Shown here: positions 20,283 to 32,200 of the stretch, piece after piece
Layout: every line of letters begins with the position of its first letter
Numbering within the stretch: position 1 is the first letter of the stretch
DNA from: Brienomyrus brachyistius
Lineage: Eukaryota > Chordata > Actinopteri > Osteoglossiformes > Mormyridae
DNA: 64,000 bases
Direction: 5' to 3'
Assembly (NCBI RefSeq): GCF_023856365.1
Contig: NC_064555.1
Location: forward strand, 22,135,254-22,199,253
The notes under the pieces: model-generated
Seen by the model: the letters and a program-made list of their open reading frames with translations, nothing else
Told to the model about the DNA's origin: nothing
Database searches by the model: none
Translations under genes and position numbers: made by a program

Positions 20283-23200
20283 GTGAGTAGCGCCGGGACC
20301 GGGCCACTTCCATGGGTCCTCCGGTTGCTGATGCGCGGGACTTCATATGTTAACGGTGTTTAGCTAATTAGCTTTAGCCTGCTGTTGTGGAGTTAATAAT
20401 AATACATGTGCCTGTCCACCCTTATTATTAACGCCCTGCCGCGCATTCTTTGCAAAAAAAAAAAACATATGCCAAGCACGGTTTTCGTTTCAGTAAGCGT
20501 GTGATCAGTTGTTGACATGCAGGATAGGCTCAGCATGGCTTAAGGTCTGCTTAATGTTGCCGGTAGTGAAAGTTTGACGTGCGGTAATGTGACTTTGTGT
20601 TTCCGAACTGATGCTTTTTTGGGGACAGCAGTCGCCCAGACAAGGACAGCTGATAAGAGCTAAAAAAATGCTTTGGAGCGGTTTAGATGAGGCGCAGCGT
20701 ACTGTTTGTGGCCATCAGCTCTGCTGTTAGAGCACATGCTAGTGGTTTTTGTATGTGGGTTTGGGTCATTGACCCTAACTAGCCAGTTAACTAATTCTTA
20801 GACTGGAAAATGCTTTCAACTCAACAAATACAGCATATCCCTGATTTGTGTTTCTATGACTATAAACCAGACCTTTCTGTAACTTTAATTTCTGAAAGAC
20901 AAATAGTGCTGTTTCATGTGTCTCTATTGGTAATATTTATGTTTGTTAAAACACGAACTGTTTCACAAGTGATGCTTAAAGTGACTTGTGTAGCAGATAT
21001 TGTTTTGGAAAAAGCAGGAATTTGAGGGAAAGGAAGCTAAATCCTGTCCTTCGGTAACAGACTGGACCCTCTTGAAGGTTGTGACTCCTGGTAAAATGAT
21101 AGACGTTTGTTAAAGATAAACCCTTTGAAATCCATCCATCCATTGTCCAAACCGCTTATCCTTCTGGGTCGCGGGGAGTCCGGAGCCTATCCCGGAAGCT
21201 ATGGGCACGAGGCAGGGAACAACCCGGGGGGGCAGCCTGCCCAACCCTTTGAAATAGTAGCTAAAATTAAAAAGTCTGATTATATGAATTATTGAGATCT
21301 GTTTTTACACCAAACTTTAAAATGGAAAGCTGGGAAAAATCATCTGACAAGGCATGAGCATCCATGTGAGGGGGCCCCTAGGGACGGGCCGAATGGTGGC
21401 TCAGTGAGGGGCTCTGTGGTCCCAGACCCCCAGCGTTTAAATCCGATACCTTCTGTGTGTGGAGTTCATGTCTGCTTCCTGTATCTGTATCAATTTAGCT
21501 GTTTCTCTACACCGTTTCATTGTACAATCACTGTGTTGTACATCCTAGGATAAGCTAAGTAGTGATTAAAACGGGTTTTGTGTGCAATATAGAAGGAGGA
21601 AAGTGCAGTTTTTCCTTGATATTTATGCAAATATGTATGCATGCATGTATGTTTGTGATTTGATGTTTGTATCTGATCAGGTATTGGTAGTAATATAATT
21701 CATAAAATGATGTGGGGGGCGTTATATGCATTTTCTTGTGTCGGACACACTTTTAGGTGTGTGGGTGCTCATCTTTATTTCAGTCTTGGCTGTTGATATA
21801 TATTCCAAACATAACTGTTCTGGCCCACTGTAGCTAAAGGCTTAAGACCAGTTCTTCAGAAGAGGACGTGGCTTCCATTGTTGGGATATGGCATTCGATA
21901 CGGGGACCAGTAAGGTGATGGGTTTTACAGTGCTGTACATATGCGGCATGCGTTTAATGCAAATGAACTGGCTACATGGAATCATAATCCTGACATTGTT
22001 TTTAATAATAATTTAACACTCCTGGGCAGAGTTAAACCCCCCCCCCCCCCTCCCCGCCAACGCTGCTACCGCCTCCTCCTCTCTCTGATTAAATAGCATC
22101 CTTGCAGCATTGCCTGTTGCGCCTTGACTTTTAGTAAGAAGAATTTTTAAATGTCAAGTTAACAGGTTACCGGAGCACATTGGTAATTCTGTTACTGAGA
22201 GCCTCTGGGTACTTTTAAATGGATTTTACTTTTGTTAAATACTAGGTTCCTTAAAAACAAAGTAAAATTAAAGTCAGTGTGTTTCCTTTTAACATGCTGA
22301 GTGTTTTTTTCCCCATTCTCTCTAAATGCCATCATTCAGTGAGGAATCGCTGCGCCGGCCTTCATTCGAAAGAGCAGGGCGTTTATAATGAAGTCCTCGT
22401 CTGTTTCAGGACGTGCTGGTGTCCCTTTTAAAGTAGAGAGGGCAGTTCTGGGTGTGAAGCAGCAGCAGGCAGAAATCATCCACACCCCCCCTAGACTGGC
22501 AGTGCTGTCCAGACCATTTTTACTAAATTGCCCTTTAATTGGAAAAAAAAGTAGAAACGCAAATATGTTTTTGTCCAAAGGCATGATTAATGTGTTCTGT
22601 GTGATAAGTTTTTGCACTGGCAATAAAACGTGTTGTCATTGCCAATGGTAAATATTGTGTAAAAGGGGTTATTAAATGGGACAAGATTAAATGCATCCAT
22701 CTGTTTTTCTGCTCTGTTCAATGAAATCATAATATGGGAGAGAAATAGCTCATTCATGTGGTCTTTAAGACTTTCTCAAACCCATTGTCAAGGGGGATGG
22801 GTCATTTAGATCCTGATTCTAGGAATAAAAGTAGTTTTGTGGCATTAAGGAGTTATTAAAGAAAATTGCATTTTCCATTCCATGCTGTTTAAGCCTAGTA
22901 ATACAGCTCACTAACAGCAGGTGGCAGTGTCTGTGTGTTTATAATTCAAACAGTCTGAAAATGCTTTTCTGTGTGAGAACAGTGATCGTTTCAAACTTTG
23001 CTGTTTGTGCAGATGTGTTCTGGTTTAGAGGTGAGACAGTATTTTATGCAATTTCAGTTGCACTGTTAAGAAGAGGACACGTTTTGCACAGTTTAAAAAG
23101 ATAAATAAAGGAATATTTTTGAATAAATTTGTCTTTAGCTCATTCTGTTAAAAAATCATTAGAAAGTCATCATTTTGTTAGACAATCGTGAGAAAATCGT

Positions 23201-26200
23201 ATCATTCACATCTTATCGCGAATGTATCGTTACATCCCTTGTGAGCATAGCAGCACCCTGCGCTGTTCTGTGTGAGAACAGTGATCATTTCAAACTCTGC
23301 TGTTTGTGCAGATGTGTTCTGGTTGAGAGGTGAGGTTTTGGGCTTGATGTGTAAAGCGGCGTGTTCTGTACCAGGAGCGTGTTGGTCCGGATAGAAGAGT
23401 GCAGCCATCCCATCGTGATGAAAGGCCTGTGTGCTGAGTGTGGCCAGGATCTTACGCAGTGAGTGCAGCACGTTCGCGCACAAACACACGTGCACAGATA
23501 AATTGCATTTCAATTACTTGCTACAAATAGCAGCATTTCGCCCGGATGCCAACTGGGATTCATTTTTATTTCCCCTTCCAGACTGCAGAATAAGAATGGC
23601 AAGCCGCAGGTGCCCATCTCCACAGCTACCGTCTCCATGGTGCACAGCGTCCCAGAGCTGATGGTCAGCTCAGAGGTGAGATCTCTGATGCAACGTCTGG
23701 TGACCCTTGTACTCTGTGCGCTGCGGTCCGCAGAACTGTTCCCTGATCAGTTTGCCACGGCCGTGCTCTCGCCTCCCTGATAGCAAGCGGAGCAGCTGGG
23801 CCGAGAGGACCAGCAGCGGCTGCACCGAAACCGGAAACTGGTGCTCATGGTGGACCTGGACCAGACACTCATCCACACCACGGAGCAGCACTACCAGCGC
23901 ATGTCCAGCAAGGTGAAATGAGGCCTGGGGGGCGGAGTCTCCGCCGTGGCACGACATCTGCCAGAAAAGGGTGATTTTGGGAAAGGGTTATACAGTGAGG
24001 TGCCTGTAAAAGTGAATTTGGAGTGATTTTAAGGTGCTAAAGTGATGATACACGGGGCAACTTTTTGAGCAATGTTGCTGGGCAATTGCCAACCAGGTGA
24101 GTCAAAGGGCAACTCATCTTGATCTGGATGATTGTGAGAAGTTTGACGTTTTTCAGATAGAAATTTGTTGCCCGGTATCAGTGGGAAATTGCCCAAACAT
24201 CATTGGTGAGCAGCACTGCTCCAGGAGACCCCTCCTGTACCATCACTCTAATGAAGCCTTTTGTGGTGACCATTTTGTTGTAATAATAATATGATACTTT
24301 AATGATCCCCATGGGGAAATGGGCAGCCACCCGTAGAAGCACCCTGGGAGCTGGGGTTTTAGGGCCTCGAACCGGCGACCTTCTGATGACAGGCACAGAG
24401 GCTTAGCCCTCTGAGCCACATGCTAGTTAGAATGTAGACTGTAAGACAATAAACTGCTGATTGTTAGCTGTGTCGGCGAGCTCATGGCACGGTTGCCGTC
24501 GATGGTACTCCCGGCAGCAGGCCCCCCCCCCCCCCCCGCACGTGTAATGGTGGGGGCTGTTTGGGTGGAGCTGTAAAGAGGGCGACCCTCTGTCCTCAGG
24601 GCGTGCTGCACTTCCAGCTGGGCCGTGGGGAGCCCATGCTACACACGCGACTTCGGCCCCACTGCCGCGAGTTCCTGGAGAAGATCGCCAGGCTGTACGA
24701 GCTGCACGTCTTCACCTTCGGCAGCCGGCTGTATGCGCACACCATCGCAGGTAGGCGGCCGGGCTGAAGGGGGGAGACTCTCGGCGGCCGATATCGCCGC
24801 TCGTCTCTTCAGTCATCATTAGCCATGCCCCCCCGTCTAGCTGCAGTCTGTTCAGAGGCCGTCACAGTGGCATAGTAAGCTTGGATCTCATCCCTGCTGA
24901 CTGCATGTGTAGTTTGCACACTCCCTCCGTTCCCTGTGGGATTCCTCTCACAGTCCGAAGACATGCCGTGTCGGAATTGCCCATAACAATTTTGCGTGTG
25001 TGCGTGTATGCGTGTATGTGTGTATGTGTGTGTGTGTGTCTTTGAGCATTAAACATGTAATGATGAATTGCAAGTCGGTTAAAAATCGATGTAAATGTAC
25101 GACAGTTTAATCCGGCTGATGCGGAAAATGAATCGCTACTTTAGGAGTACTTCACGGTACTGTACTTAACAGAAAAACTGGTGAAATATTACATTTGATG
25201 TAATATAATGACATACATCGACATTGTACGTTGTATGATTTTGACCGAACACGAGGTGGCTAGCAAATTTGAAATGGATGACAAACAAATTTGTCTGCAG
25301 CTCGTTCTGTTAAAATCGCTAGAAAATCATATCGCAAATGTATCATTACATCCCTAGTGAGCATACCCGCACCCTGCACTGCCTTGGTTAGGCCCAAAGC
25401 TCACCGTGACCATCTGCGGTGAAGATGGATGTCTAATATGTTAGGTGTTTATTGTCAAAAGGAAGCTGGTATAACTTTTTTTCATAACTTCCAAAAAGGA
25501 AACTGACCTGATAGTTACTGATCCTGGTCGAAACACGTCAGTGGTTAAATTTCTTGTTTCGTAATTTTAACGTTAAATGAGATGTGTTGTGCTGATGAGG
25601 TGCCTAGTGTATTATTTCACCGCAAGGATTAATTTGAATATTCTGTAGTCTGGACACTGGATGCTGTTCATGTGATTACTGAGAACCCGCCTCTGCATTA
25701 CATTAGTGTCTTTGACTGAATGGCTTCTCTTTGTGATGTTTGTCTTTGCGTCTCCTCAAGGGAAGAACACAGAGGAACTAAACATGTATTAATGCTGTTT
25801 AAATTATGGCAAAATATAAGGGAAGTTCTAATGAGAAAACCCAGCTGGTGGTAATAAATGATTCCCGTGACTCGGGGTGCTGATATCTCTAGGGGGAATT
25901 CTGATGAGCTTAGCCTGGAAACTGTTGTTTATATTCTTCCCTCACGCTTATGAATTTCGTTGTTGGGACCCATCTGAGTGATGTAAAAATAGGGAAAAAT
26001 GTTATGACCTAAACTGAAATTTTGTTCAGTACAGGCAGTCCCCAGGTTTCAAACAAGATCAGTTCCCTATGTCTGTCTTTAAGTTGAATTTTTAGGTAAT
26101 TTGGAAAAATAATACAGTATGTAATAATAATAGCTTTAGAGTAATAATAATAGTTATAGTGTAATAATGATGGTAACTACGTACGGTAATATTCTGTATC

Positions 26201-29200
26201 TCGGGCTGACGAACTACTGAAGCCATGCAATGTTTTCACAAGCGTCACAAAATAGTGCCTGCTTTCGTTATTACAGTCCATTGTATTCACTCTGCATTTT
26301 TTTATATACGTGTTTTTATCAGAGGTGCAGCGATCAGATATTAAGATCGGCATCGATCCATACCTGTTACACGCATTTGGTATTGACCATATGTGACCGA
26401 TTCATGTCCGATACCTATTTAGTTGTCAGCAGTCTGTAGAAAGATAACCTCCTATTTCTTGTTAAATTGATTTGTTCAATCAATTGTGCGTCTGCTCATT
26501 CCCATTGTAGATGTTTTTTGCAGCATTCAAGCTGAACGCCAATGGTGCCACTCAGTTTTTCTGCCACTCAGCAGATGTGAGCGCAGTGACTTCTGCCTGC
26601 TGTGACGTCATGCGCATACTCTTTGCGGTACGAGGAGCGTAAGAATATCAGATATGAGGGTGACGATCTGGAAGCATTTCACGCTTTTAAGAACAACTAG
26701 TAGCACAACGATTTGCAGTCTTTGCAAAAAGAAAGTTCTGCGGCGGAAGCAGCGTTTAGTGGGAAATCCTACTGAACAAAGTGCAGGCGATTATGCCTGA
26801 CAACACAAGTAACATGAAAGAAGCAGTGGGTGATCTGGGAGTCGCTAGCTTGGGCTGTTTCGCATGCTCTCTACAGCTTATGATACAAAAGGGGCTGCTA
26901 TGGCAAGGAAGTGTAAGTAACGATGCTCCCAGTGGGAGAAAACATTTAAGCATTAGCCACTAGCGTACTCTCTCTTGGAAATTAATCAAATTGACGCTTA
27001 AAACAAGATGTACAAACAAGGTAGAACTAACTGTACGTTATGTATGTTTCTAATAGCCTGATTATAGATATTGTGGCACACATTTTTCATTTGTATTTAC
27101 TAGTTTAAAAAAAAAACATTAATACATAAAGTATATATACATCTATTATATTAATATATTTAAAAATAGCTCTTGTATCTGTATCGGCAGTTGTGCATTG
27201 GAATCGGATAGGAACTGGACAGAATGTGGATCGGCCCGTCCCTAGTTTTTATTTTTTATATTCAGGCATTATGGCTATGTTTGTGAGTGTCCAAGTTAGG
27301 AACAACTTGTAATCTTAACCTGGGGACTGCCTGTAGTAAAATTGTAGTAAAATTTTAATTTTAATTCATTACTTTATTAATAATTTGTATGGTATGTAAT
27401 TATTTACTTTGACTTCCACTAGGTGGCACCATTGCACTCATTTTTACATGCTTTCCATTGGATCAGAGGGTAGGCAGTGTGCCAGTGGTTAGGGGCATAT
27501 ATGCACAACAATAACAAATGTCTCTGTTGTACAAAATTCAGGTAGGAAATCTATTGGATTGTTTATTTCGAGCAATTTTTCATGAAGATCCCGAGCCTCG
27601 TTTAATTACGCTCTTGCACTGAGATTTCGGTACTGCCATTCGGATTTGTATGTATCGCCCATTACAGAGCATTCATTACAAAGCACCATACCTAAGATGT
27701 GTTATCTAGAGCCCCATCTAACAGGTGACAGGTGCTTTTTTTTGAGCAGGGCTGATGCTGGGCCTCTCTTCTGCCGCAGATGAACATTCTGGAATGAATC
27801 GGAGTGATAAACACACTTTCGAGAGTCTCTAGTTTGATGAATTCTCTGAAAGCGAATTTCGCCATGTAAGAGAGTCGATAAGCGTGCTGCCAGATAAACC
27901 ACGGGGGGAGGTGGGTTTGGGGGGAAAGCCCCCCTCCCCCAGAGCAGATGTGATTTGGATCATGTGAGAGATGTGGCTGCTGTGTTTGTTGATTCATCCC
28001 TTTTAAGGATGGCCCTCATTCCACATCTCCCGGAACCAGCCTCTCATCAGCCTTCTTTCCTTCTGTTTCCTGCAGGCTTTTTGGATCCTGAGAAGAAGCT
28101 TTTTTCCCACCGGATCCTTTCGAGGGACGAGTGCATCGACCCCTTCTCGAAGACGGGGAACCTCAGGTATCCCCACCTCGCCACGGTGTCTTGCCCCTCA
28201 TGGCTGTTTCTCCTGGCTGTCCACCGTTGTTACTTAGGTTTTGAGCAGGGATGCACGTAAGTGGTACGCATTTGGCGTAAAAAGCAACACGTGGCAATTT
28301 CTTGCCGTAACAGCGCAAACGCGCATAAAATATGTATACGCTTCCGCTGTTATGGAAAGATATTACCATTCGTTTTAACCTTTATACTGCAAATAAAAAC
28401 TGTATCTCTGGCTATGTTTTTGGTCCTTATCGAGTGTTTTTACCTGCACTACAGTGTCGTCGCCCATTTGGCCTCAACCAAAGCCTTTATTTTGCTCAGA
28501 ATGTTGATGCAGTCAGATGATTTTCCCCCTTATTGACCGATAGCACAGACTCTCTGTTGCTGTCCTTTCCTGTCATTCTCGGTTGAGATTCGTGGACGTA
28601 GTACTCTGCTTTGCATTTATATCTAAATCCCCCCACCCACCCACCCACCTTGTATGACGGAAACTCAAAATTCAGCACTGATCAGCCTTCTGAGGGTAAT
28701 AGGAGATATTTTAGTCACAGAAGGAATTAATGGGATTCCTTAATTTATTTCTTGCTGCTTCATCCATTGTTGGAGTCCCCCTCTCCATCTCTCTGATGGC
28801 CCTAGACCTCCAGAATGGAGAACCCCCCCCCCCATATCCCTAGATGCTAATATTTATGATAGGGGGGAAATAAAAGCAGATTACAGATTAGTGTTTGCTT
28901 GTGTCGTTGTTTTTAACAGGAATCTCTTTCCCTGCGGAGACTCCATGGTCTGTATCATTGACGACCGCGAGGACGTGTGGAAGTTCGCGCCCAACCTCAT
29001 CACGGTGAAGAAGTACACTTATTTCCAAGGGACGGGTGACATAAACGCTCCTCCCGGCTCCAGGGACGCTCAGCCGAAAAGAGGTAGGGGAACTCCTCCG
29101 CGCGTCCCCGTTAGCCGCCTCACATGATCCGGAGGGCAGCTACGTTCTGTGTCGGGGAGCGGAGGATCGGATGGGGTTTAGGGTCGGATGGTGGGAGAGT

Positions 29201-32200
29201 GTGCATCGGGGGCTTCAGCAGTACCTAGCATGGCAGGGATTTACAGGATGTTCTTGATGGCTTGGTTCAGGTGAGCTGGGAGGGAGCAACACTCTGGACC
29301 GTCTAGGGACCCACGAGGTCTTGGTTAAGAAACTCTGCCTTAAAAGTTCTAAAAATGTTGACCGGCAGCATGAGGGGATGTACTCGTAGGAGGGCTGAGA
29401 TCATAGTAGATTCTGATGCGGCACTTCATTGCAGTGCTCTTTGTGGATAGGGGATAATGCCGAGAGCCATTCGCCCTGGATTAAGATGTGCTATTGGGAT
29501 GCTCTTATGCCGTAGAGTGAGCTCTGTGTAAGCGTGGAGTACCATGCTCGCATCATACTCGTGCCCTACTCGCATGATACACAAGTCCGTGGGAAACCAC
29601 TGTCGCCTTAATGGGTCATGTCACTGTCTGGGACAGTCTGGTGAGACTCGGCCCGCTCTTCCCCGACCTTGTTCCGGCAGGATTTCCCAACTTCTCAAGA
29701 CCTCTGTGCAGATCCGTACACATGAGTGGCCCAGTAACCCACATGCGCAGTATCATCATCGCCAGGGGGGGGTTAGGGTGGGCGAGAAGGGGGCGGGCCG
29801 TAAGCGGATGGCGGTATAATGAACTGACAGCCCCCGGCTGCCGGTGCCGCACAGGAAACGGTGTGAACCACCTCTGTGCGCTTAGTCAGGGCAGGGGGGC
29901 GTGAGCCGGCCTGCTGTTATTGCGGTTTTTATAGAAAGTGGCCCTTTCCTTCCGCGGGGGTGTTTTTAGGGAGGTGTTTCTGTCAGCCAGTGTGGCTCGT
30001 TCTGGGGGGGGGGGGAGAGACACCAGCAGCGCAGAGGTTAAGGACGCAGGCAGGTCTGTGGTTTGTAGACATTACTTTCTTGATTTAGCGTGTAGATCGA
30101 CATGCCTTCAAGTAGCCTCAGCTCCTATAGGGGGCACCTCTGCATATCAGATAATATTGTAAAGATCAGATCCTGGATCAGTTCTGTGTAGAGGCTGTAC
30201 TTGAGCGCAGAAATTAAAGTTGAAAAGGGTTGAAAACATCACGCAAAGTGTCCAACTTGCCCAAGCTGGTCACATGACCTGGGGTTCCGCATGCTAATCG
30301 AGTCATCTTCTCACAGCCAATCACGTGGGCAGGCCGACGGAGGGCGCCGAGCTCACACCACTGGCCAATAAGGAGGAGAAGAGCAATGGCGTCCGGAAAC
30401 GGTGCCGAGAGCGGCCCACTGGACGGGGCCCGGCCGAGCCGGAGGACCGGGCCGCTGGGGATAATGCTTCCGGGTCTCAGGAAATCGTCGGCGAGCGGAC
30501 TCCTGTCGCCGAGGAGGGGGCAGGGCTTGCGGCGGGCGCCTCGCAAAGAGGCGATGCTGCAGACGCTACGCAGCCGGCCGACAGCATGGGGGTGTCGCCG
30601 GCCATCCCTGCCAGGGGCAAGGGTGTCACAGAAAGGACTAGCAACGATTTGGACTTTGAGCTCTCCAGCGATAGTGAGAGCGAGCCGGGCCTAGGGAACC
30701 CATCGCCCTCGGGGAGCGAGGACGAGGGGGTGCAGGGTGGGGAGAAGGACACCAGTGCTGGAGGGGTGAACCTGGCTGCTGAGGACTTTGGGCAGGGGGA
30801 TGCCGGGCTGTCGCTGGTCCCTCCTCAGCAGGAGGGTCTCCAGGATCTGGACAATGGCTGCCCCGACAGGAAGGAGGCGGAAACGGAGTCCCAGAACAGC
30901 GAGCAGTCCGGCGTGACTGTCGGTGAGGAGCAAGAGGAGGACCAGAGCGCCGAGGAAGATGAGGAGACGGAGGAGCCCGACCTGGACCAGGATGACCACC
31001 TGATTTACCTGGAGGAGGTCCTGACCCGCATTCACAGCGAGTACTACGCCCGCTACGAGGCCTTCCTGAAGCAGGGGAGCGAGGAGATGCCTGACATCCG
31101 CAAGATCGTCCCCGAGCTCAAGAGCAAGTCCTTGGCTGGGACGGCCATCGCATTCAGTGGCCTGTACCCGACCAACTACCCCATGGAGCGGACGCGCGAG
31201 TGCTACCACGCCAAGGCGCTGGGGGCCCGGATCCATAAGAACCTGGTCCTGAACCCCAAAGATGTGAACCAGACGACACACCTCATCGCAGCCCGAGCCG
31301 GTGAGTCCCCTCGCGAATGCGTAATCTGCTGGATAATCCTGCCTCATCTGTAATACCCTGCCAGTGGATATCGGTTCTCTCTGTTGTCTTTCTGGTGATT
31401 TCAGCCATTTCTTATAATTTTACTTAAACATTCCTCATGCTTGGTCTACGGTCAGTTTATGCAGTGTATACGCTATAACGTAATTAAAAACACAGGAGAC
31501 ACTAAACTTTCTTTAAATAACGTACAGACGCTCCCCTACTTACGAATGAGATACGTTCCGAATGGCCGTTCGTAACTTGAAATGTTTGTAAATCGTTATT
31601 CAACATCATTGTAAAGGTATACGCAAGTACAAAGAACTAGGCTGCTGGGAGTGCGCACGCTGCGTAATTGGAAAAAAAAAACTGATGTTACAGACAGGAA
31701 ACGAGAGCCCAATGAACACAATTTGGACTTGCAGTCGTCTTCGTTCGTATGTCTGAAAGTTCCTAAGTTGAAAGTTCGTAAGTAGGGGAGCGTCTGTATA
31801 GCATTTGACTGGCTGCACTGCACCAGTGTGTACATGCTATTCATCTTGGATTCCTCTGATTTATTTGTTTCCTTTTGAAGTCCAGAATTATGCAGCTAAG
31901 TCAGTTGTACTCTGCCATGCGATGGTTTGGCCTCGTACCCAGGGTGTCCACTGCCTTGTGTGCGCAGTGGTCCACAGGATCGGCTCACTGGAGCCCTCTG
32001 CTGGCACAGAAGGATCGGCCCACTCCAGAGTTTCTCTCCCAGATGATAAGACCTGTCAGTTACACAGTTGTAATTTTATTCTGGGGTTGATCTGAAGTTC
32101 ACATCATCCACGTTTTGTTGAAGTGCCAGTGAATTGTCATTCTGGGAAGCTGTCTGTCAGGTTATGTAAGCGGGTGATGTGGGTAACGGTGTCGTAACGA

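Larger units (their letters stand above)
20283..23374 (+). other. CTDP1 intron 1
   Basis: Holds a LINE-tail insertion at 21132-21242, a SINE-like remnant near 21380-21560, a C run near 22028, and two copies of a 66-bp sequence (22969-23035 and 23268-23334) flanking a hAT-type end. No extra exon recognised. Confidence 0.6.
24751..28075 (+). other. CTDP1 intron 5
   Basis: A 3.3-kb intron. It holds a dispersed-repeat fragment near 24840-24965 (CACAGTCCGAAGACATGC), a GT-rich microsatellite near 24998-25038, and a hAT-type end near 25320-25356 that repeats the one in intron 1. It also holds the nested elements at 26032-27333. No exon recognised. Confidence 0.6.

Noticed and set aside
19515..20346. 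Overlapping - strand frames of 103-142 codons across CTDP1 exon 1 and its promoter
   Set aside because: CpG-rich DNA has few stop codons. No homology is seen, and the + strand frame matches CTDP1.
26781..26963. A host gene with a BED/hAT domain
   Set aside because: The frame is short, sits between hAT ends with an 8-bp duplication, and the rest of the transposase is missing; it is a transposon relic.
30325..31353. Long open frames on the - strand and in other frames across CTDP1 exon 8
   Set aside because: They mirror a GC-rich, acidic coding exon; only the CTDP1 frame matches a known protein.
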